Shown here in pieces: positions 1-7,008 of a stretch of DNA of 13,151 nt. Under the pieces are notes generated by a model that saw only the letters and a program-made list of their open reading frames with translations, did no database searches and was not told the origin of the DNA. Source of the stretch: UBA5109 sp965662565 (GTDB lineage: Bacteria; Pseudomonadota; Gammaproteobacteria; Pseudomonadales; Pseudohongiellaceae); assembly GCA_965662565.1 (NCBI GenBank), contig CBFIHS010000047.1, positions 1 through 13,151 on the forward strand, given 5' to 3'. Positions within the stretch are counted from its first letter, which is position 1; the number at the start of each line of letters is the position of its first letter. Position numbers and translations under genes: made by a program.

Positions 1-1399
1 CTAGTTCTGTCTCCCTAATGTGGTTTACATCAACTTTATAATCGCTTTCGAGTCCGGCCCATTTCAATATTTCATTAATAGCTTCTGGAGAGTCGAAAAG
101 CCCATGTAGATAGCTGCCTGTGATTTGATTATCGTCACTTATTGCTCCATCGACTCGACCATCCTCAAAAGTAACAAAGGGAGAGTTTAAAGCTAAGCCT
201 TGAGTTTTACCGCAGTGAATTTCATAGCCTTCGATAGCATGTTTGGAAAACGAGAGAGTTCCTGATTGCCGCTTCAATACTTTGCTGGGTTTTAACTCGG
301 TGGTCATAGACAGAAGATTTAAACCTATGGAGCTTCCTGGCTCACCTTCAATTCCATCTGGATCAGCCACTTCATTTCCTAAGATCTGAAAGCCACCGCA
401 AATTCCAAGAACTTTTCCGCCATAGCGCAAATGTGTATTAAGCTCTTTATCTCTGCCATTACGAATAAAACTGTCTAAGTCAGCTCTCACATTTTTTGAG
501 CCAGGTAAAATTACTAAGTCACAATGATTGATTGGTTCGGCTAGAGATTGATAGCGGAGATCCACATTTGGATGCAATCGCAGAGGGTCGAAATCGGTGT
601 GATTGCTGATTCGAGGAAAGACAAGGACTACAACTTTTAAGGTTTTTCTTTGAGGTGACTCATCTAATATCTGTTGAGTATTAATCGCATCCTCAGCATC
701 TAAATGAAAATCCTTGAGATAGGGCAGCACGCCAAGTACTGGTTTATTAACTTTCTTTTCAAGCCAATCCAATCCAGAGTGTAAGAGTTTGATATCACCT
801 CTAAAGCGATTGATGATAATGCCTACGACGCGGTTTCTCTCAGACTCAGATAGCAAATCTAAGGTGCCAACGACAGTGGCAAACACGCCTCCGCGATCGA
901 TATCTGCTACAAGGATTACAGGGCAATCTGCTGTTTCTGCAAAGCCCATGTTGGCGATATCGTTATCTCTTAGATTAATTTCAGCGGGGCTACCCGCACC
1001 TTCGACGATGATATGATTAAATTCATTTTTAAGGCGCCCATAAGACTCCATTACATAGTCCAAAGCGCGTTGTTTAAATTCATGATAGCCCTGAGCGCCC
1101 ATACTCTTTAGTGCCTTTCCATGAACAATGATTTGGGCTGATTGATCTGCTTCGGGTTTAATCAAAACGGGATTCATGTCATTTCTTGAATCTAGAAAAC
1201 ATGCTTGTGCTTGAAGAGCTTGTGCTCGACCAATTTCTCCACCCTCGCTTGTCACCGCACTATTTAGAGCCATATTCTGGGGTTTAAATGGAGCCACCGA
1301 TTGGGAGTGTCTGGCCAATACGCGACAGAGTCCCGCCACGACCACTGTTTTACCAGCATCGGAAGTGGTTCCCTGTACCATGAGAGTTAGATTAGGCAT
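1..1399 (-). CDS. cobQ: Cobyric acid synthase CobQ/CbiP, C-terminus cut by window edge
   Basis: Family role: the enzyme amidates the b, d, e and g side chains of adenosylcobyrinic acid a,c-diamide with glutamine and ATP, giving adenosylcobyric acid in the cytoplasm. What is seen: 466 codons read open from ATG 1399 to the left edge without a stop. The N-terminal dethiobiotin-synthetase-like domain shows the nucleotide loop VQGTTSDAGKT (residues 8-18) and PFKPQNMALNS. The C-terminal class I glutamine amidotransferase domain shows the nucleophile in GICGGFQILG (Cys about 334) and the paired histidine in GSYLHGLFD (His about 432). The last residues seen, NHIRETEL, match the region just before the family's C-terminus, so only some 20-30 residues are likely missing. 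No strong Shine-Dalgarno sits before the ATG, but an in-frame stop lies upstream and no other start is available. It begins 23 bp after the btuR stop, so it is probably cotranscribed under the upstream cobalamin riboswitch. Confidence 0.95.
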   Translation of the reverse strand, partial: MPNLTLMVQGTTSDAGKTVVVAGLCRVLARHSQSVAPFKPQNMALNSAVTSEGGEIGRAQALQAQACFLDSRNDMNPVLIKPEADQSAQIIVHGKALKSMGAQGYHEFKQRALDYVMESYGRLKNEFNHIIVEGAGSPAEINLRDNDIANMGFAETADCPVILVADIDRGGVFATVVGTLDLLSESERNRVVGIIINRFRGDIKLLHSGLDWLEKKVNKPVLGVLPYLKDFHLDAEDAINTQQILDESPQRKTLKVVVLVFPRISNHTDFDPLRLHPNVDLRYQSLAEPINHCDLVILPGSKNVRADLDSFIRNGRDKELNTHLRYGGKVLGICGGFQILGNEVADPDGIEGEPGSSIGLNLLSMTTELKPSKVLKRQSGTLSFSKHAIEGYEIHCGKTQGLALNSPFVTFEDGRVDGAISDDNQITGSYLHGLFDSPEAINEILKWAGLESDYKVDVNHIRETEL

Positions 1400-1422
1400 A
1401 TGCTGAAATGAGCCGGTCCATG

Positions 1423-2013
1423 CTAGAGGTCAATCCCATTACGCATCTTTATGCCAGCTTGGTAGGCATGTTTTACGGACTTAATGTCAGAAACAGTATC
1501 CACCAAATCTTTAAGAGCTTTGCCGCCACCTCGACCAGTGATCACTACCGATTGATTTTCAGGTCTGTTTCGAATGGCATTTACGATTGTCTCTTCATTT
1601 AAATAGTCATAAGCAATCATATAAGTTAGCTCATCAAGTACCACTAGATAGATTTCTTCATTTTTGAGCATGCTCTCTACAATAAGCCACAAACCCTCGG
1701 CTGCTTCTTTATCTTTCGATTTATCTTGAGTCTCCCAGGTGAAGCCTGTGCCCATTTGATGGAACTCCACTTGCTTCGTCATAGGCGCCAGGAATTCTTT
1801 TTCACCAGTGAGGTAAGTTGCTTTTATGAATTGTGCCACGCCCACTTTGTAACCATGACCAAGACAACGTAGCACCATACCAAAGGCAGAACTACTTTTT
1901 CCTTTACCATTGCCGGTTAGAAATAGCACCGTTCCACGATCAATATCCGCACGTTTGATTCCTGCGTCTACTTTCTCTTTTTGGCGCTGCATTTTTTTTA
2001 CATGAGTGCTCAT
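1423..2013 (-). CDS. btuR: Corrinoid adenosyltransferase BtuR/CobO, copy 1
   Basis: Family role: ATP:cob(I)alamin/cob(I)yrinic acid a,c-diamide adenosyltransferase, which places the 5'-deoxyadenosyl group on the cobalt of de novo or salvaged corrinoids. What is seen: 196 residues, close to the E. coli BtuR length and alignable by eye along the whole protein. It has the P-loop TGNGKGKSSSAFG (residues 33-45), TGFTWETQD, the Walker B-like VVLDELTYMIAYDYL, and VVITGRGG, ending in GIDL. An in-frame TTG lies nine bases upstream (2022), but ATG 2013 is preferred because AAGG lies at a good distance from it. First gene of the minus-strand operon with cobQ, downstream of a cobalamin riboswitch with an intrinsic terminator. 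A paralogue lies at 4557-5165. Copy 1 sits with a biosynthetic enzyme and may serve the CobQ route; that division of labour is inference. Confidence 0.95.
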   Translation of the reverse strand: MSTHVKKMQRQKEKVDAGIKRADIDRGTVLFLTGNGKGKSSSAFGMVLRCLGHGYKVGVAQFIKATYLTGEKEFLAPMTKQVEFHQMGTGFTWETQDKSKDKEAAEGLWLIVESMLKNEEIYLVVLDELTYMIAYDYLNEETIVNAIRNRPENQSVVITGRGGGKALKDLVDTVSDIKSVKHAYQAGIKMRNGIDL

Positions 2014-2046
2014 ATTTACCAACCTTTAAGTCAATAAAAATAGCAA

Positions 2047-2102
2047 GAGGGGGGAAATCAGAATGGCATTATCCAGTAACCGATTTGGATAAGCCCTCCG
2101 CT
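2047..2102 (-). other. Leader element: AGCGGAGGGCT plus downstream C-rich complement (btuR copy 1 leader)
   Basis: Read on the minus strand, AGCGGAGGGCT (2102-2092) is followed 42 bases later by CCCCCCTC (2054-2047), which can pair with its GAGGG. The purine core also sits in the loop of a local hairpin formed by AAGC and GCTT. The same 11-mer and a similar complement at matching distance occur after the btuB riboswitch (2574-2629). Possibly part of the expression platform or a translation control element; no function is demonstrated. Confidence 0.35.
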
Positions 2103-2111
2103 TATTCATCG

Positions 2112-2141
2112 AAAAAAAATAGACTGATCGGAAATCTATTT
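2112..2141 (-). terminator. Intrinsic terminator of the btuR-cobQ riboswitch
   Basis: On the minus strand AAATAGA (2141-2135) and TCTATTT (2123-2117) form a 7-bp stem around an 11-base loop, followed directly by an unbroken U run. It lies 8 bases after the B12 box and upstream of btuR, where a transcription-attenuating expression platform is expected. The stem is A+T-rich and thus weak, so some readthrough is likely. The antiterminator pairing was not worked out. Confidence 0.6.
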
Positions 2142-2148
2142 AACTATT

Positions 2149-2300
2149 CTAGGCAGGTATCGGGCTTCGAATTAAGCTTTCACTCTTCATCGTTACCGTT
2201 GCGGGGGCAGCCAAGGATTCGTTAAGACCAAACTAAACTCACCTATGTTCCCATTTAACCTGTGCAAGATTGTTATTTCTCACAGGCACCTAAAACTCTA
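2149..2300 (-). promoter_or_regulatory. Cobalamin riboswitch upstream of btuR-cobQ
   Basis: On the minus strand the leader contains the conserved aptamer blocks in order: a 5' stem (GCCTGTG paired with CACAGGT), AAATGGGAA, the GGTGAG block, the core CTGCCCCCGCAACGGTAA, and the 3' B12 box GAAGCCCGATACCTGCC, whose end can close with the AGGTGCC at the 5' end. These are the hallmarks of the AdoCbl-binding cobalamin riboswitch family. Its 5' edge sits just after the predicted transcription start, and a terminator hairpin follows it, so ligand binding probably attenuates transcription of btuR and cobQ. The end points are approximate. Confidence 0.93.
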
Positions 2301-2303
2301 GGG

Positions 2304-2333
2304 ATTATAGTGATTGCTTCTCGTTAATGTCAA
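2304..2333 (-). promoter_or_regulatory. Sigma-70 promoter for btuR-cobQ
   Basis: Minus strand: TTGACA (2333-2328), an 18-base spacer, then TATAAT (2309-2304). Both hexamers match consensus exactly. The predicted start, near 2297, coincides with the 5' end of the cobalamin aptamer. A strong promoter held in check by a riboswitch is the usual arrangement. Confidence 0.75.
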
Positions 2334-2357
2334 AGAACTATTATTTAAAGCCTTAAA

Positions 2358-2386
2358 TTGACTAGACACTGGCATGTCTATAGACT
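2358..2386 (+). promoter_or_regulatory. Sigma-70 promoter for btuB-btuR2, with overlapping palindrome
   Basis: TTGACT (2358-2363), a 17-base spacer and TAGACT (2381-2386) form a plausible -35/-10 pair upstream of the plus-strand riboswitch. The 10-base perfect palindrome GTCTATAGAC (2376-2385) overlaps the -10, and TAGAC (2363-2367) repeats its half-site. Its -35 lies 24 bp from the -35 of the divergent promoter, so the two polymerase sites are close neighbours. The palindrome could be an operator; that is inference. Confidence 0.5.
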
Positions 2387-2430
2387 TCGCGCGGTTCGTT
2401 AGACAGAACTCTTGTCTTATGAATACCTTT

Positions 2431-2552
2431 TTAAGGGGTTAGCAATACTTGTTAACTTAATTGGGAAGTCGGTGAGACTCCGACACTGCCCCCGCAACGG
2501 TAAGCATGCTCGTTTATAGTGAAGCGCAGCTGCAAGTCCGATACCACCCTTA
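2431..2552 (+). promoter_or_regulatory. Cobalamin riboswitch upstream of btuB
   Basis: Plus strand, in order: AAGGGGT, a stem formed by GTTAGCAA and TTGTTAAC, AATTGGGAAG, CGGTGAGACTCCG, the invariant core ACTGCCCCCGCAACGGTAAG, a variable arm, and the B12 box GCAAGTCCGATACCACCCTT, whose end closes with AAGGGGT. This is the AdoCbl riboswitch family. No terminator with a U run was seen between aptamer and gene, in contrast to the divergent riboswitch, so control of btuB may act at translation or through Rho. Limits are approximate. Confidence 0.95.
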
Positions 2553-2573
2553 TAAAGGCGTAATACTCGATGC

Positions 2574-2629
2574 AGCGGAGGGCTACATCAGTAGATGATT
2601 TCTGTCTGAAATTTTCTGCCACCCCCTCC
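2574..2629 (+). other. Leader element: AGCGGAGGGCT plus downstream C-rich complement (btuB leader)
   Basis: AGCGGAGGGCT at 2574-2584 is followed 41 bases later by CCCTCC (2624-2629), complementary to its GGAGGG (2577-2582). It is the counterpart of the element at 2047-2102 in the divergent leader. The GGAGGG resembles a Shine-Dalgarno site, but no start codon lies at a proper distance downstream of it. It may belong to the expression platform; this is inference from sequence alone. Confidence 0.35.
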
Positions 2630-2644
2630 CTCGTGAACTTAACT

Positions 2645-2659
2645 ATTGCCAAAGGCAAT
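2645..2659 (+). promoter_or_regulatory. Small hairpin just before the btuB ribosome site
   Basis: ATTGCC (2645-2650) and GGCAAT (2654-2659) form a perfect 6-bp stem with an AAA loop, ending 21 bases before the btuB ATG and 11 before its weak GGGA ribosome site. No U run follows, so it is not an intrinsic terminator. It could take part in riboswitch-controlled access of the ribosome to btuB. Confidence 0.3.
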
Positions 2660-2680
2660 TCAGATTCATTGGGAAAAAAT

Positions 2681-4519
2681 ATGACTTTTAAAAAACTATC
2701 AAGCAGCATTACGCTACTTACTTTAATTGGAAGCTCGGCCTATGGCCAAGACTCTATTGCTCCATTGGACGAAATCATCGTTGTCGCTAATCGGCTTCCG
2801 ATCAGCGCTAAGCAACTTGGAACGTCGGTTTCGGTTCTTACTGAGATCGATATCGTCAATCACGGTAATTCTTCATTAACCGATGTGATAAGGCAATTGC
2901 CTGCGGTTGCTGTTTCTAGAAATGGCGGCATTGGCGCCACGACGGCTCTTCGTATCAGAGGAGAAGAAGGATTTAGAACTGTTACATTTTTCGATGGGCT
3001 CAAGTTGTCAGATCCAAGTAGCACTCAGGTCCAACCTCAACTTCAGCATATTATGAGTAATGGTATAAGCCGAATTGAAGTTCTTCGTGGCCCACAGGGC
3101 TTAAGCTTTGGTGCTGATGCTGGCGGCATCATTAACATTTCTTCAGCTCAGGGTTCCAGAGGTCTCGCTGGTAGTATAGATGCTAATACGGGTAGTTTTG
3201 GCACCAATCAATTTTCAGCCAATATCAATGGTGGTAATGAATCAGCGGACTTCTTCATTTCCGGATCTGGTTTTCAAACTGATGGTTTTAACGCAAGTCA
3301 GTCTGATTCCGTACTAATGGATGATGACGGCTATGAGAATGAAACCATTCATAGCCGTGTTGGAGTCAATCTGAATGACAACTGGCGCTTGGACCTTGTT
3401 CATCGCAATGTTGAAGGTGATCTGCAATTTGATGGCTGCTTTAGCACTACAACCATTCACGATTGTGAGTCTAATTTTAATCTGGAGGCGACAAGAATTC
3501 AGGCAAGATATAACTCAGCAGCTATGACTCATAGCTTTGCCTATTCAACAACTGAAAATGATCGCCAATTTTTCAATGCAGGCGTTCCTGGATTCTCTGC
3601 CCTAGGGGAGTTAGAACGCTGGGAATACATTGGCAAGGTGAACGCTCTAGGTCCAATTGACCTTATCTTTGGTTTTGATCTTGAAGAAGAGGGAAACAAC
3701 AATGTAATTCGGGATAACAGCGGATATTACCTTGAAGCATTGAGTAATTTTTCAGAGAACTTTTTCCTAAGTGGCGGAATACGCATTGATGATAATGATG
3801 ATTTTGGCGAGCATACGAGCTATAGGGTCAGTTCTGCCTATTTGATCGATATTGATGATAACAGTATAAAACTAAAAGCGAGTTTAGGGACCGGATTTAG
3901 AGCTCCAGCTCCTTCGGAAGTCGCATTTAATAGAGGGCCTTCTGCTCTCCCTCCTGCTTCGACGACTAATTTGTCTGAGGAAACCAGTGACGGGTTTGAG
4001 ATTGGCATCGAGTACTATATCGGTGCTTCAGCGAAATTCGAAGCGGTTTATTTTGATCAGGAAGTTGAAGACGCGATATTTTTTGATCTAGCCGCTTACT
4101 CAGGTTATCTTCAAGATCGAGGCACCAGCACAAGTAAAGGAATAGAAATATCAGGTGAATATTCCATCACTCAAAACTGGTTGCTGAAAGCGAACTATAC
4201 TTTTAATGAAACTGAAAGACCTGACGGAAGTCAGCGCTTTCGACGCCCAGAACAGCTGGCAAATATTGGCGTTTCCTACGCTAGTAATGATGACAGGCTT
4301 GCTCTGAATGCTTTCTACAGAAGCTCTGCTGATGCTGTTGACACGGCGGCCCCTTGAGAGGATTTCGAGGTGTTGGATTTTAATGCCAGATATCGTCTGA
4401 ATGACACTGCAGAGGTGTATGCAAGAATAGAAAATGCTTTTGATGAGGACTATCAAGAAATCAACGGGTTCTTCTCACCAGAGCGTGCTTCTTATATTGG
4501 AGTGAAATTCAATTTCTAA
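2681..4519 (+). pseudogene. btuB: BtuB-type TonB-dependent cobalamin receptor, interrupted by in-frame TGA at 4355-4357
   Basis: Family role: outer-membrane, TonB/ExbB/ExbD-energised uptake of cobalamin. What is seen: ATG 2681 opens a signal peptide (residues 1-22, cleavage likely after SAYG), then a TonB box around DEIIVVA (residues 30-36), a plug domain ending VLRGPQGLSFGADAGGIINI, and a beta-barrel including GTGFRAPAPSEVAFN. The frame stops at TGA 4355, after 558 codons. The same frame continues for 53 further sense codons to TAA 4517, encoding EDFEVLDFNARYRL, YARIENAFDEDYQ and a terminal FNF, which is typical barrel-end sequence. The unbroken length of 611 residues matches E. coli BtuB (614 with signal). 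Without the tail the last strands and the terminal Phe needed for BAM assembly would be lost. TGA ends cobC here too, so the code is not reassigned. A recent mutation or a sequence error is most likely. Followed 37 bp later by btuR copy 2. Confidence 0.88.
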
Positions 4520-4556
4520 ATTTACACACTATTGAAAATCTTAATTGGAGAACAGC

Positions 4557-5165
4557 GTGTCAAAACAAGCTGAAAGAAATGAACGCCATAAGAAAGCAAT
4601 GGAGCGAAAAAAAGCTTACATTGATGGAAAGATTGCTCAAGCTACCATCGATAAAGGCTTGATGGTAGTTCTCACGGGTAATGGGAAAGGCAAAAGTTCT
4701 TCGGCCTTTGGCATGCTAGCCCGCAGCGTGGGTCATGGCCTTCGCTGCGGTGTTGTCCAATTTATCAAAGGTGTTTGGGAAACTGGTGAGCACTTGCTCT
4801 TTAACGAGCATCCTCTGGTTGAGTTTCATGTTATGAATACAGGCTTCACTTGGGAAACTCAAGACCGAGATAAAGACATCGCTGCTGCAGAAGCTACTTG
4901 GGAAAAAGCGGCCGAGCTGCTTTCGAACAAAGATATCGATGTAGTCATTATTGATGAGCTTACCTACATGCTCACGTACGGTTATCTTGATAAAGAAATG
5001 GTTATTAATGCCTTGGATAATCGACCAGAGATGCAACATGTAATCGTCACTGGCCGCAATGCTTCCAAAGAACTGATTGAAATTGCGGATACGGTTACAG
5101 AATTAGGCGAATCCAAACATGCATTTTATGACGGCGTCAAAGTTCAAAAAGGCATTGATTACTAA
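4557..5165 (+). CDS. btuR: Corrinoid adenosyltransferase BtuR/CobO, copy 2
   Basis: Same family and reaction as copy 1: ATP-dependent adenosylation of the corrinoid cobalt in the cytoplasm. It has 202 residues, with the P-loop TGNGKGKSSSAFG (40-52), TGFTWETQD, VVIIDELTYMLTYGYL, VIVTGRN, and the C-terminus KGIDY, which is closer to the E. coli ending than copy 1. The start is GTG 4557: GGAG (4547-4550) lies six bases before it, so the longer reading from TTG 4545 is rejected. Its N-terminal helix is highly charged and runs longer than in copy 1. It sits 37 bp after btuB with no terminator between, so it is presumably cotranscribed under the plus-strand riboswitch and may adenosylate imported corrinoid. 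If translation of the broken btuB upstream ends early, polarity could lower its expression. Confidence 0.95.
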   Translation: MSKQAERNERHKKAMERKKAYIDGKIAQATIDKGLMVVLTGNGKGKSSSAFGMLARSVGHGLRCGVVQFIKGVWETGEHLLFNEHPLVEFHVMNTGFTWETQDRDKDIAAAEATWEKAAELLSNKDIDVVIIDELTYMLTYGYLDKEMVINALDNRPEMQHVIVTGRNASKELIEIADTVTELGESKHAFYDGVKVQKGIDY

Positions 5166-5167
5166 AA

Positions 5168-5191
5168 GGCTCAGAGTCTTTACACTGAGTC
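5168..5191. terminator. Hairpin between convergent btuR copy 2 and cobC
   Basis: GGCTCAG (5168-5174) and CTGAGTC (5185-5191) form a 7-bp stem with one G-U pair and a 10-base loop, placed in the 31-bp gap between the two convergent stops. No long U run follows on the plus strand; on the minus strand CCTTTTAG follows. It may be a weak bidirectional terminator. Confidence 0.45.
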
Positions 5192-5196
5192 TTGTA

Positions 5197-5874
5197 TCAA
5201 TAAAACAATCCGCCGGCCGCATATTCAGCGCCGTTGTGGAACATCAATGCGCTGTACATCTTATCTCCACTCACATCAATACTTATCCGGCTATAGCAAG
5301 CGAAAGGAATATAAAGTGGAAAGCTCTTATTAAGCGGCATTCCCAGCACAGTGGGTAAAACCACCCGCAAAACCCCACCGTGAGTCACGATGAGTACATG
5401 GCTTTTATCCGGTAAGTCTTTTAGTCCTTCAAAGGCGCCCACTATACGATCTCTAAAAGTTAGATAGTCCTCACCATTTGGGGGTGCTAAAGCAGAGAGG
5501 TCATTCTTGAAGGCCTTGAATTGTTCAGCAGCTTCAATACGCCAATCAGAAAGAGGCATCCCATCCCAATCGCCGTAATCAATTTCCTGCCATTGATCTT
5601 CTATTGAAGGAGTCAGTTGTACTTTTTTAGCAGTGGTTTCAGCAAAGTCTCGACAGCGAGCTAAAGGAGAAGTGATGATGTGAGTCCAATCCGGAGTGAT
5701 ATCAGTAGGACGGTGATCTTCATTGAGGGCAGTGGCATTACGCATTTGCGACCAACCTAATTCAGTGAGAACTGGATTGACACGACCTCGAAGGATGTCA
5801 CCCCCTTCAGGCTTGCCATGACGAATGAAGTCTAGAGTAATACGCTTTTGCGGAGGTAAATCTTCGCTTGCCAA
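5197..5874 (-). CDS. cobC: Histidine phosphatase family protein, probable alpha-ribazole phosphatase CobC
   Basis: Family: phosphoglycerate-mutase-like histidine phosphatases. Seen: the phosphohistidine motif RHG (Arg18-His19-Gly20), SPLARCRDFA with Arg73, the acid residue in QEIDYGDWDG (Glu97), and the second catalytic histidine in IVTHGG (His165); 225 residues. The QEIDYGDWDG and MPL segments resemble CobC, which removes phosphate from alpha-ribazole 5'-phosphate or adenosylcobalamin 5'-phosphate at the end of B12 nucleotide-loop assembly. The family is broad, so the substrate is inferred from its place beside btuB, btuR and cobQ. The start is TTG 5874 with AAGGAA six bases upstream; no in-frame ATG competes. 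It ends 31 bp from btuR copy 2, facing it. No cobalamin riboswitch was seen upstream of it. Confidence 0.8.
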   Translation of the reverse strand: MASEDLPPQKRITLDFIRHGKPEGGDILRGRVNPVLTELGWSQMRNATALNEDHRPTDITPDWTHIITSPLARCRDFAETTAKKVQLTPSIEDQWQEIDYGDWDGMPLSDWRIEAAEQFKAFKNDLSALAPPNGEDYLTFRDRIVGAFEGLKDLPDKSHVLIVTHGGVLRVVLPTVLGMPLNKSFPLYIPFACYSRISIDVSGDKMYSALMFHNGAEYAAGGLFY

Positions 5875-6013
5875 AATTGCTTCCTTGAGTTTACTTAAAA
5901 GACGTATTCAGAGGGGAAAACTGATCTACCTTGTCGGATAATTAGTTTTCATGCTGCTTTTATCTCGAATAATACGCTCTATGCTTTTGCTAAAATAGTT
6001 TAGCTTTAGGGAG

Positions 6014-6247
6014 TTTTCATCGCAACAAAGTATTGAGCATGAGAGTTATATTGGTATCGATGTTGGCGCCGTACTAGGTTTATGGGCCGCTGGCGCCACC
6101 GAGTTTTTTGTTCGTGAAATAGCTGAAGGGCTTTATCTAAGCAAGAATGAGCTGATGATGTATTCCTTTTTGATTTCAGTTCCTTTTGCCATAGCGATTA
6201 CCTTCAGCATTATTTATCACCAAAGAAAATATATGTCCAAGGCATAA
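6014..6247 (+). other. Small membrane-protein frame without a recognisable start codon
   Basis: From 6014 the plus strand reads open to TAA 6245, giving about 76 residues: FSSQQSIEHESYIGIDVGAV, then LGLWAAGATEFFVREIAEGL, YLSKNELM, a hydrophobic stretch MYSFLISVPFAIAITFSIIY and a positive tail HQRKYMSKA. The tail looks like one transmembrane helix with the positive side at the C-terminus. A good Shine-Dalgarno, AGGGAG (6008-6013), precedes it, but no ATG, GTG or TTG follows in frame near it. The codon six bases after it is TCG (6020), which would be a normal TTG start after one T-to-C change. The only upstream in-frame ATG (5981) is closed off by TAG 5996. No known family was recognised. Either a gene that lost its start, one using an unusual start, or a chance frame. 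Confidence 0.4.
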
Positions 6248-6324
6248 GTAATCCAGATTACTTAAATCTCAGTTTTTGGCTTAAGAGTAAGTTAGTTGAC
6301 TAGCTTATCTTAATGAAAACATTT

Positions 6325-6729
6325 TCAGCCGGGGAAGCCTTCGAAGCTAGGGATATCATCGGGGATGTGATGGAAACTCTGTGCATCCTTGGTGAATATC
6401 GCCATATTTGGTTTGTAAAAACTGGCGTCATCTAGGGTGCCAACTTTGATAATTATAGCGTCTGGAAGACTCTTTGAGCTTGTGCCAATAGCAGTTCCAC
6501 AATTTGGGCAAAAATGTCGCGTGACTGCGTTATCGATATCTGATCGAGTAAAAGATTTCGGCTCCCCTTGAGTAAAGGCAAATTCCGATTTAGGGAGTAT
6601 CATAACGAGATTAGGGTTACCGCCAGTGATGTATTGGCACTCCCTGCAATGGCATTGAACTGAACCCTGGGGTTCGCCTTCAAAGTTGTATCGTATCTGA
6701 CCGCAGTAGCAGCCGCCTTCTAGCTTCAT
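6325..6729 (-). CDS. GFA/CENP-V family zinc-binding protein
   Basis: This 134-residue protein has the cysteine pattern of the Gfa (glutathione-dependent formaldehyde-activating enzyme-like) fold: GGCYCG (Cys7, Cys9), CHCREC (Cys26, Cys28, Cys31) and HFCPNCGT (Cys74, Cys77), which bind structural and catalytic zinc in characterised members. Most members have no known substrate, and the founding formaldehyde activity is disputed, so only the fold is called. The start is ATG 6729 (MKLEGGCYCG) because AGGAG lies six bases upstream; an upstream in-frame start at 6768 would add 13 residues and is less likely. It stands alone, with the yghU-type glutathione transferase starting divergently about 280 bp away. 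Both families are linked to glutathione chemistry, but a shared role is only suggestive. Confidence 0.9.
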   Translation of the reverse strand: MKLEGGCYCGQIRYNFEGEPQGSVQCHCRECQYITGGNPNLVMILPKSEFAFTQGEPKSFTRSDIDNAVTRHFCPNCGTAIGTSSKSLPDAIIIKVGTLDDASFYKPNMAIFTKDAQSFHHIPDDIPSFEGFPG

Positions 6730-7008
6730 CTTTCTCTCCTTTTTGTTCAGTAGACAGATTCTAATCACACCACAAAGACGATTCTGCTACAAGATGTATA
6801 TATAGGCCTAGTATATCGAGAAGCTTGGCTTATGGAAGCTTGAAAGTGTTTGAGTGCAAAATCACAAACTAGAACGGTGTCTTAAAATGTCAGATTAGGA
6901 TGGTTTACTTTATTTAGTGCTTTTATACTTCGATACCTAATTCTTATATTCAAAGGTCAAGATTGCACTCTACTTGACTGAAACGTACCAATTTATGAGG
7001 TAAATACA

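Noticed and set aside
1408..1602. Plus-strand 64-codon ORF opposite btuR copy 1
   Set aside because: Shadow of the well-supported minus-strand gene.
2026..2109. Minus-strand 27-residue peptide MNKRRAYPNR with a hydrophobic C-terminal half, in the btuR copy 1 leader
   Set aside because: No Shine-Dalgarno; it begins right after the terminator U run. The resemblance to the btuB leader peptide comes only from the shared 11-base element.
2570..2680. In-frame N-terminal extension of btuB from ATG 2570, or a leader peptide MQRRATSVDD
   Set aside because: It has no ribosome site, runs straight out of the riboswitch, and would bury the clear signal peptide that starts at ATG 2681.
2452..2709. Minus-strand 85-codon ORF across the btuB riboswitch
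   Set aside because: It lies antisense to a structured RNA and a signal peptide, has no family resemblance, and its openness follows from the riboswitch sequence.
4355..4357. TGA in btuB as a selenocysteine codon or reassigned codon
   Set aside because: TonB-dependent receptors are not known selenoproteins, no obvious SECIS hairpin was noticed after it, and TGA ends cobC and the GFA gene in the same window.
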